Positions 6,680-11,206 of a stretch of 11,206 bases of DNA are shown piece after piece. The translations under genes were made by a program, and so were the position numbers. This stretch comes from Desulfobulbaceae bacterium (GTDB lineage: Bacteria > Desulfobacterota > Desulfobulbia > Desulfobulbales > Desulfocapsaceae). The stretch is taken from the NCBI GenBank assembly GCA_030599175.1, contig JAUVON010000059.1, forward strand, positions 1 to 11,206, in the 5' to 3' direction. The notes under the pieces are model-generated. The model worked only from the letters and a program-made list of their open reading frames with translations. It searched no databases and was not told where the DNA came from. Positions within the stretch are counted from its first letter, which is position 1. Every line of letters starts with the position of its first letter.

Positions 6680-6898
6680 ATGGCTACAGCAGTAAGAGTT
6701 TCAGAGAATTTAGTAAAGGAAGCGCGTAAATATAGTAGTATTGACCACCGGTCAATTACCGGTCAGATTGAGCATTGGGCAAGAATCGGGAAATGTGCAG
6801 AAGAAAATCCTGATTTAACCTACGCTTTAATAAGAGAATTACTGATTGGCATCGAAGAGCTTGAGCAAGGAGATATGACTGAATACAAATTTGGGTGA
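6680..6898 (+). CDS. Type II antitoxin, ParD-like family
   Basis: 72-aa antitoxin. The N-terminus MATAVRVSENLVKEARKYSS followed by DHRSITGQIEHWARIGK looks like the ribbon-helix-helix ParD-like family, in which the first strand (TAVRVS) contacts DNA. The C-terminal half (about 40-72), ending GIEELEQGDMTEYKFG, is acidic and likely the toxin-binding part. The start is fixed by a strong GGAGG (6667-6671) 8 nt before the ATG at 6680; an upstream in-frame ATG at 6632 lacks one and would lie across the promoter. Its stop overlaps the toxin GTG by 4 bp (GTGA). A promoter and a palindrome lie just upstream, consistent with autoregulation. Confidence 0.82.
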   Translation: MATAVRVSENLVKEARKYSSIDHRSITGQIEHWARIGKCAEENPDLTYALIRELLIGIEELEQGDMTEYKFG

Positions 6899-7185
6899 TT
6901 ACAGTGAGAATTTTACAATCGAGATCATTCCAAAAGAAAGTAAAAAAGCTACGTAAAAAAGAAAAGATAGCACTTGATGCTGAAATAAATATAATCGTTG
7001 AGAATCCATCTGTCGGGGTCGAAAAAAAAGGTGATCTACAAGGGGTTTTTGTCCACAAATTTAAGGTTAAGACAACCTTATATCTCCTCTCTTATAGATT
7101 GAGAGATGAAAATCTTGAACTAATCACGCTTGGCCCACATGAAAATTATTACAGAGATTTAAAAAATTATTTGAAAAACCCATAA
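6895..7185 (+). CDS. Type II toxin, RelE/ParE superfamily
   Basis: 96-aa basic protein. The order of elements is the RelE/YafQ-like fold: ILQSRSFQKKVKKLRKKEK (strand then lysine-rich helix), a second helix LDAEINIIVENP, then GDLQGVFVHKFKV and the C-terminal strands TTLYLLSYRL and LELITLGPHENYYRDLK. GPHENYYRDLK is a typical C-terminal element of toxins paired with ParD-like antitoxins. The likely start is the GTG at 6895 overlapping the antitoxin stop; another GTG at 6904 is possible and neither has a strong ribosome binding site, so translation is probably coupled. Probable role: mRNA interferase or gyrase poison. The pair has intact frames. Confidence 0.82.
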   Translation: MITVRILQSRSFQKKVKKLRKKEKIALDAEINIIVENPSVGVEKKGDLQGVFVHKFKVKTTLYLLSYRLRDENLELITLGPHENYYRDLKNYLKNP

Positions 7186-7193
7186 TATCAAAA

Positions 7194-7293
7194 GGGCTAA
7201 CAAATCTATTGATCCGACTTACGGGCACGCACGCTCTTCTAATGTAGAGCCAGCAGTATACAACGCATTATGTTGTTTGCTAAAATGGTTGGC
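7194..7293 (+). other. Candidate degenerate attC-like spacer after second toxin gene
   Basis: It begins with GGCTAAC followed by AAAT and ends with GTTGGC (7288-7293), 100 nt in all. The ends are complementary over six of seven positions allowing one G-T pair. Internal hairpins GCTCT/AGAGC and ACAAC/GTTGT are present. I could not find properly spaced L boxes, so the identification remains weak. Confidence 0.3.
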
Positions 7294-7298
7294 AAGCG

Positions 7299-7311
7299 GC
7301 TTATCATAAGC
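7299..7311. repeat. Short palindrome upstream of the winged-helix gene
   Basis: GCTTAT and ATAAGC flank a single central C, 38 bp before the start codon at 7349. It is a possible operator for the small regulator that follows. Confidence 0.4.
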
Positions 7312-7348
7312 GCTATGTTTGTAAAATAATAAAACTTTTCGCTACATC

Positions 7349-7588
7349 ATGACATTCCATTTTACAGAAAAACAGGGCCAGTATTTGGCCTATATTTATT
7401 ATTATACAAAAATTAACTATCAGCCTCCTGCAGAAGCAGATATACAGAGATTTTTCCAGGTTACTCCACCAACAGTGCATCAAATGATCTTGAAACTTGA
7501 ACAAAATGGGCTTATTCGGAGGACAGCAAGACAAGCAAGGACTGTTACAGTTTTAGTACCTTCTGACGAGTTACCCCGATTAAAATAA
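7349..7588 (+). CDS. Small winged-helix DNA-binding protein (LexA N-domain / MarR-like)
   Basis: 79-aa protein consisting almost entirely of one winged helix-turn-helix. TEKQGQYLAYIYYYTKINYQ forms helix 1, PPAEADIQRFFQVTPPTVHQ gives helices 2 and 3, MILKLEQNGLIRRTARQART continues through the wing, and TVLVPSDELPRL is the tail. The pattern PPxEADIxxxF-x-TPPxVHQMxxxLExxGLI resembles the LexA N-terminal DNA-binding domain, but the LexA peptidase domain is absent and there is no frameshift to suggest it was lost. It is probably a stand-alone regulator; similar short proteins occur in many bacteria. No clear ribosome binding site precedes the ATG, and the target is unknown. Confidence 0.72.
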   Translation: MTFHFTEKQGQYLAYIYYYTKINYQPPAEADIQRFFQVTPPTVHQMILKLEQNGLIRRTARQARTVTVLVPSDELPRLK

Positions 7589-7597
7589 ACAGACATA

Positions 7598-7638
7598 TAG
7601 GTAAGACAATAGTGGGACAATGGTGCCTCGCTTACCTA
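7598..7638. repeat. 8-bp inverted repeat with 25-nt spacer
   Basis: TAGGTAAG (7598-7605) and CTTACCTA (7631-7638) are perfect inverted copies, just downstream of the winged-helix gene and at one edge of the structured region. No T-run follows, so a terminator role is doubtful. Confidence 0.5.
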
Positions 7639-7755
7639 CTCTCCGGCTTCCTTTAGACCCTACCTCACGGTGGTGCCCTTGCCTTCTGTTAATAAATTTG
7701 TTACGTTTCAGAACGTTATATGGAACACTTACAGGGGACTTTAACCCTATGAGCT

Positions 7756-7774
7756 TACGCCCATCCCGGGCGTA
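7756..7774. repeat. GC-rich 7-bp hairpin
   Basis: TACGCCC (7756-7762) and GGGCGTA (7768-7774) flank the 5-nt loop ATCCC. It is the most GC-rich stem of the structured region. Confidence 0.6.
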
Positions 7775-7880
7775 TATTCATTTCAAGGTAAAAGCGGATC
7801 GCGTGGTTCTCTGTAATTCAGCTTTTCTATTCAAACCCCTGATTACCCTAAATTGTTGCTGGCCAATCCCGCTTGCACCT

Positions 7881-7910
7881 GAATTCAATCGTTAGTCCAC
7901 GACTGAATTC
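7881..7910. repeat. Strong 12-bp hairpin (one mismatch) upstream of methyltransferase
   Basis: GAATTCA (7881-7887) pairs with TGAATTC (7904-7910). After one A-C mismatch, TCGT (7889-7892) pairs with ACGA (7899-7902), leaving a 6-nt loop. It begins 2 nt beyond the possible intron edge at 7878 and ends 22 bp before the methyltransferase start codon. On the + strand it is followed by an A-rich run, not by T residues. Confidence 0.65.
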
Positions 7911-7932
7911 TTAAAAAATAAGAAGACAAACA

Positions 7933-8775
7933 ATGGCAAGAAACGAATCTTCATATTGTGATTATAATGACGCTTTTAAAGGATATGATCAGCTTCGTAA
8001 ACCAAACGCATTGGAAGAAATATTACAGATTTTAAAGCAAAATGAGATACCTGATAAGCAACAAAGAATTTTAGAAGGAGGATTCGGCACAGGTGCTTAT
8101 ATTGAGCCTATCAGGCATCATGTAGATGAGATATACGGTATCGAAGGATCCAATGAAGGACACAGGCAAGCAACACACAAAATCAATGGAGCGTCCAATG
8201 TGTATCTTCAATTAGGAAATATTTTAGAGCTTCCTTTTTCCGACGATTATTTTCAAGGCTATATGGTGAATCAAGTGCTCCATCATCTGGACATAGATCC
8301 TTCTTATCCAAATCTAGATATTTTTCTAAATGAGGCCAAGAGAGCGCTCCAGCCTAAAGGGACCTTGATCATCAATACCTGCTCCCAGGAGCAGTTGGAT
8401 CCTCATTTGGGTGTATATTGGAACTACAAGTATATAGAAACAGCGGCGTTAACTATACGAAAACGTTATATTCCATTGGAAGCGCTTATCTCACGATTGG
8501 AAAACGTAGGATTTACCAATATCAAAAAGGAAATTCCTTCGAGAAGGATCTATCATGATCGTTACTATGAAGACCCATCCATAGCCTTGGAATCTGATTT
8601 TATAAAAGGTGATTCTGTCTATTCCTTCTTGTCCGGAAAGGCCATTGAAGACTCATACGTATCCCTAAGAGAAGCCATTGAAGATGGTTCCATATATGAA
8701 GAAATGAAACGTACTGCCCGTCTTGCTGAGAAAATTGGAGAAGTGATGATTGTAACTGCATGTCAACCAGGTTAG
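7933..8775 (+). CDS. Class I SAM-dependent methyltransferase
   Basis: 280-aa cytosolic methyltransferase of unknown substrate. The Rossmann-fold SAM site is clear: motif I ILEGGFGTGAY at 46-56, an acidic ribose-binding residue in YGIEGSNEG (E71), LGNILELPFSDDYFQGYMV at 94-112 (Asn96 where many members have Asp), then NQVLHHLD and the motif near 136-147 EAKRALQPKGTLIINT. The region after about 150 (Tyr-rich, YYEDPSIALESDF and onward) is a substrate-specific cap I do not recognise. The ATG has only a weak AAGAAG-type ribosome binding site. It stands alone with 157 bp or more of non-coding sequence on each side and is more A+T-rich than the genes at the left of the window, consistent with acquired cargo. 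Confidence 0.85.
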   Translation: MARNESSYCDYNDAFKGYDQLRKPNALEEILQILKQNEIPDKQQRILEGGFGTGAYIEPIRHHVDEIYGIEGSNEGHRQATHKINGASNVYLQLGNILELPFSDDYFQGYMVNQVLHHLDIDPSYPNLDIFLNEAKRALQPKGTLIINTCSQEQLDPHLGVYWNYKYIETAALTIRKRYIPLEALISRLENVGFTNIKKEIPSRRIYHDRYYEDPSIALESDFIKGDSVYSFLSGKAIEDSYVSLREAIEDGSIYEEMKRTARLAEKIGEVMIVTACQPG

Positions 8776-8966
8776 ATTTTTCAGATTAATGATAAATTCA
8801 GCAATGTCCGGTTAGAAAATTGCAGCATGTATCGTACGGATTTGTAGGTTGACTAAATTTAATTGAGAAGTTTCGACAGCAATAGGACGTAAAGTACTAA
8901 GTAAAAGTGGAATTATTATGGCAAGTTGTCTCAACGATAAACCCCTAATTAGAAGAGAGGTAATAG

Positions 8967-9311
8967 ATGAGTAAAAAAACACATCTCTATTTATTATGGA
9001 CGAATGATAATCCGATTACAGCAGAAAAAATGGTGTTCATGTATACCGTGAATTCTCTCATTAATGGTTGGTGGGAAAAAGTTACTCTTATTATTTGGGG
9101 AGCAACTACTCAATTAGTTAGTGAAGATGTCAATATTCAAAAATTTGTTAAGGAAGCATTAGAAGCAGGTGTTCATATAACTGCATGCAAGGCTTGCGCA
9201 GATCAATTAGGTGTAACGGAAAATTTAGAAAAACTTAAAATTGAAGTCAAATATTGGGGAGTTCCGCTAACTGAGATTTTAAAAAGCGAGGAAAAGCTGT
9301 TAACAATATGA
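8967..9311 (+). CDS. DsrE-like family protein
   Basis: 114-aa soluble protein of the DsrE/DsrF-like fold. The N-terminal strand THLYLLWTNDNP (5-16) is followed by the helix AEKMVFMYTVNSLINGWW, the strand KVTLIIWGATTQLV (38-51), the helix with VNIQKFVKEALEAGV, and then the conserved segment ITACKACADQLGV (71-83) with C74 and C77. The C-terminal strand is KIEVKYWG (about 91-98). In characterised relatives a Cys near this position carries persulfide sulfur, so sulfur relay or redox is possible, but many family members have no known function. The start is supported by GAGAGG (8955-8960), 6 nt before the ATG. The ending LLTI is natural for the family, so the TGA at 9309-9311 looks like a true stop. 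Confidence 0.82.
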   Translation: MSKKTHLYLLWTNDNPITAEKMVFMYTVNSLINGWWEKVTLIIWGATTQLVSEDVNIQKFVKEALEAGVHITACKACADQLGVTENLEKLKIEVKYWGVPLTEILKSEEKLLTI

Positions 9312-9431
9312 GACGGTTTAGCAACTATAGATTCAATTGATTTAGACAAAGACAAATGTCATGTGGCAGAAGGTGGCAAAAATAACTGGAAGGGTCGCGG
9401 AAAGTATGCGAAGAAAGATATTTCTGCATAG
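9312..9431 (+). other. Possible coding remnant in frame after the DsrE-like gene
   Basis: Directly after the TGA stop, the same frame stays open for 39 codons to a TAG (9429-9431). The peptide (DGLATIDSIDLDK..., then CHVAEGGKNNWKGRGKYAKK) looks more protein-like than random, but has no start codon or ribosome binding site and I do not recognise it. It may be the 3' end of a lost gene, an ancient readthrough tail, or chance. Confidence 0.2.
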
Positions 9432-9498
9432 GCCACCCATAGGTCATCGGGGTAAGATCCTGGCTGTTATACTACCACGCCCTTATGGGGTATAGCTG

Positions 9499-9505
9499 GT
9501 TAGGT
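9499..9505 (+). other. Sequence matching an integron core site (GTTRRRY)
   Basis: GTTAGGT fits the attC/attI core consensus exactly and lies at the right edge of the accessory region. A 7-bp match is expected often by chance and no partner RYYYAAC was found at the right distance. Confidence 0.15.
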
Positions 9506-9554
9506 AATTCTTAAACTTTTAAAACTGAGAAAGTGTGTGAAAAGGAGCGATACC

Positions 9555-9872
9555 ATGACTATAAACAAAAAACAACAGGATGAATTTAAATCGGTGAAGC
9601 AACGTTTAAGTACGATACAACTGGCCATAAAAAAGGATCTTAAAGATGGCCAACTCCCTCAGGTGGAGGATGTTGACCGGTTCACAGCAACATCCGATGA
9701 AATGGACCGCCTTTGTCAAAATGAATGGCGGGCGGCAATGGACGATTATATGGATCGGCTTGGACAATTTCAAACTGTCATGAAAGGTAGAGATCTCCAG
9801 GCAATCAAAGACGCCTTTCAAGAGTTGCTTGATTGTAAAGTCTCCTGCCACAAACAATTCAGACAGAAATAA
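9555..9872 (+). CDS. Small helical protein with C-terminal CxxxCH motif (XXXCH-like family)
   Basis: 105-aa hydrophilic, mostly helical protein. The N-terminal half has KKQQDEFKSVKQRLSTIQLA and KKDLKDGQLPQVEDVDRFTA. The second half is a predicted helix pair (MDDYMDRLGQFQTVMKG and LQAIKDAFQELLD), ending in CKVSCHKQFRQK, i.e. Cys-x3-Cys-His followed by a basic tail, recalling heme c sites (CxxCH) and the end of cytochrome c'. The pattern resembles the small proteins named GAK system XXXCH protein in annotation databases. There is no signal peptide, so periplasmic heme attachment is unlikely as read. The start is fixed by AAAGGAG (9541-9547), 7 nt before the ATG at 9555; an in-frame GTG at 9537 precedes that site. 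The other genes of the proposed GAK set are not in the window. It converges with the repeat protein. Confidence 0.6.
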   Translation: MTINKKQQDEFKSVKQRLSTIQLAIKKDLKDGQLPQVEDVDRFTATSDEMDRLCQNEWRAAMDDYMDRLGQFQTVMKGRDLQAIKDAFQELLDCKVSCHKQFRQK

Positions 9873-9899
9873 ATTTCATTTTGTTGTTTTTTTCTCACC

Positions 9900-11206
9900 T
9901 TACTTCAAAAGAAGCAGGTAGGTCGGTGCAAGTGAGCGGCCCACTCCAGATCCGGACTGACGTTGACCGGAGGACGTTCCATCTCGGAGGTAATTACCCC
10001 TTGCTGTGGGCCACAAAAGTTGGTTGTCTGCTGAACCCGGTACCGAATAGATAAACAAGCCTGCTCCAAAGGTCTGGACTAGGATTTCCAGACTGCCGTT
10101 TCCATCCGTATCCATGACCGTGGGTGCTGCCGGGGCACCCTTGCCGTTGCCGTTGGTTCCCTGTTCGGGCTGTTGCATTTCAAAGAGGATGTCGCCTGTA
10201 TTATCGAGAATCATCAGGTAGCCGTGGGGTCTGCCTGGACTAATATTTTCCGGATCGCCATAGGTGGTGAGGATCAGCTCGGGTGTGTTGTCCCGGTTCA
10301 GGTCGACCACCGTGATTTCGGAAGCGTACATCATGGCCCGGTTATGTCTAATGTCCCGGCGCCATAATTGCCCGGCAGCTGCCGATGTGCAGTAAATGAA
10401 GCCGTCATGGGCTGCGTACAGGATTTCCGGGCTGCTGTCCTTGTTGATGTCGACAATGGTGGGTGCGGGCGGGTTGGGTGGAGGGTACCAGGAGCGGTTG
10501 CCTCTGTTTTGTGGATAGCCGGATGACGGCAGATTCTCCCAGCCCGGCAGCCGCATGGCTGAGCGTGATCCGTCCCCGTATCCTCCTTCCAGAACCATAA
10601 TGGAGTGATGCTTGGTGTCGTAGGGTACGTCTTTTTCCACGTTGGAGACGCAGACAACCTCATTTTTTCCATCGAGGTTCAGGTCTATAACAGAGGGAGG
10701 CGAGGCAGTCCACTGCATCCATTTCCGGGTGTTGGGGTGCGGCCAGTCTCCGGTATGCCGGTGGTAATGATTTGCTTCCACTTCCGGATCGAGCCAGCGG
10801 ATGAACTGGCCCCAGTTCATCCGGTTTCCTGAGTAATCCGGAGAGCGATTTGTGAACCAGGGTGCGGCCAACATGGAGACGCCGGTGTGCTGGAATACAT
10901 TGATCTGGTGGTTGTCAAAGGTGACCACGATCTCTTTTTCCGGATCATCATCAAGGTTTCCAATGCCGACGTTAAGGCCGTAGCTGCCATAGCCGTGATT
11001 TCCCGGCCCGTTGACAGTGGCGTCATCACCATCCTGGTTGTAGCGCGGCCAGGCTTGGAAGCTGAGTCCTACGGGCTGGTAACGGGTTCCGTTCGGGTTG
11101 AAGGCAAAAACCTGTGCACCGTCAGGCCGGGTCTGGGTAGTAGTAGCAATGATTTCAATGGAACCGTTATTATCAAGATCTCCGGCTGCAAGCCCCCTGG
11201 TTTCCG
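9900..11206 (-). CDS. FG-GAP/VCBS-type repeat protein, 5' end beyond window
   Basis: The frame is open from the right edge of the window to a TAA at 9900-9902, giving 434 residues; the start lies outside, so no signal peptide can be assessed. It contains six or so repeats, each with a calcium-binding-like Asp loop: DLDNNGSIEI (in-window residue 9), DDDPEKEIV (85), DLNLDGKNEVV (174), DINKDSSPEIL (252), DLNRDNTPELIL (301) and DTDGNGSLEIL (365). These are typical of beta-propeller FG-GAP/VCBS domains of secreted or surface proteins. The C-terminal end has LWPTARGNYLRDGTSSGQR, common at the end of such propellers, and then a short hydrophobic tail (SLAPTYLLLLK). GTG at 10928 is not the start because the frame continues well upstream with good repeat sequence. 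Likely extracellular, binding or structural; no catalytic domain is visible in this part. Confidence 0.82.
   Translation of the reverse strand, partial: ETRGLAAGDLDNNGSIEIIATTTQTRPDGAQVFAFNPNGTRYQPVGLSFQAWPRYNQDGDDATVNGPGNHGYGSYGLNVGIGNLDDDPEKEIVVTFDNHQINVFQHTGVSMLAAPWFTNRSPDYSGNRMNWGQFIRWLDPEVEANHYHRHTGDWPHPNTRKWMQWTASPPSVIDLNLDGKNEVVCVSNVEKDVPYDTKHHSIMVLEGGYGDGSRSAMRLPGWENLPSSGYPQNRGNRSWYPPPNPPAPTIVDINKDSSPEILYAAHDGFIYCTSAAAGQLWRRDIRHNRAMMYASEITVVDLNRDNTPELILTTYGDPENISPGRPHGYLMILDNTGDILFEMQQPEQGTNGNGKGAPAAPTVMDTDGNGSLEILVQTFGAGLFIYSVPGSADNQLLWPTARGNYLRDGTSSGQRQSGSGVGRSLAPTYLLLLK

Larger units (their letters stand above)
7589..7932 (-). ncRNA. Gene-poor structured region, possibly a group II intron 5' fragment (- strand)
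   Basis: These 344 bp hold no convincing gene. A 91-codon + strand frame (7620-7895) exists, but its translation is rich in Pro, Leu and Arg, lacks family features and looks spurious. On the - strand the sequence has features that remind me of group II intron domain I: a possible GTGCAAGC 5' end at 7878, a GGGTTTGAATAGAAAAGCTG-like segment (about 7838-7819), a 7-bp hairpin (7774-7756) followed by GTTAAAGTCCCCTG (about 7744-7731), and GGTAGGGTCTAAAGGAAGCC (about 7664-7645). No reverse transcriptase and no recognisable domain V are present, so it would be a truncated relic. The identification is from memory of sequence patterns, not from a model search. Confidence 0.3.

Noticed and set aside
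7620..7895. 91-codon + strand frame in the gene-poor block
   Set aside because: Low-complexity Pro/Leu/Arg-rich translation overlapping several strong hairpins. It looks like a by-product of a structured RNA read on the other strand.
5620..7940. CRISPR array or tandem direct repeats
   Set aside because: The repeats here are isolated inverted pairs of different sequences; no regularly spaced direct repeats were seen.
9309..9311. TGA of the DsrE-like gene as a selenocysteine codon
   Set aside because: The protein already ends at the length and with the LLTI tail normal for the family, and I saw no bacterial SECIS-like hairpin directly after the TGA.
9873..9899. T-rich stretch between the two convergent genes as a terminator
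   Set aside because: It has T runs but no convincing stem before them; the small CTTC/GAAG hairpin lies inside the repeat-protein gene on the other side.

Overview
The window looks like a chromosomal segment of an anaerobic bacterium, most likely a member of the Desulfobacterota or a similar group. This is an inference from gene content only: a ferredoxin-type 2-oxoacid oxidoreductase, an NfsA-type nitroreductase, a small protein ending in a CxxxCH motif, and an IntI-like recombinase remnant. No rRNA, tRNA or marker gene is present to confirm the taxon.

Left part (1-5190) is dense, ordinary chromosomal coding. On the + strand, an NfsA-like FMN nitroreductase is followed 53 bp later by a two-gene 2-oxoacid:ferredoxin oxidoreductase. 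Its alpha subunit overlaps by 4 bp a long second gene in which the TPP-binding beta subunit is fused to a gamma (POR) domain. Converging on it from the - strand, with only 3 bp between the stop codons, is an acylphosphatase followed by a double-ATPase ABC transporter protein of the YejF/oligopeptide type.

Middle part (about 5200-9510) is accessory DNA with looser spacing and visibly higher A+T. It begins with a frameshifted, truncated - strand tyrosine recombinase that resembles the N-terminal half of an integron integrase. To its right, all on the + strand, lie two complete type II toxin-antitoxin operons (Phd/YefM with RelE/ParE, then ParD-like with RelE/ParE), a 79-aa winged-helix protein, a class I methyltransferase and a DsrE-like protein. 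Both toxin-antitoxin operons have readable promoters and palindromic operators. A 344-bp stretch without a credible gene (7589-7932) is rich in inverted repeats and, read on the - strand, resembles the 5' part of a group II intron RNA. The layout (divergent integrase, then co-oriented small cassette-like genes) suggests a decayed integron or cassette array, but I could not fold convincing attC sites.

Right part (9555-11206) returns to denser coding. A 105-aa helical protein with a C-terminal CxxxCH motif converges on a large - strand FG-GAP/VCBS-type repeat protein whose start lies beyond the window edge.
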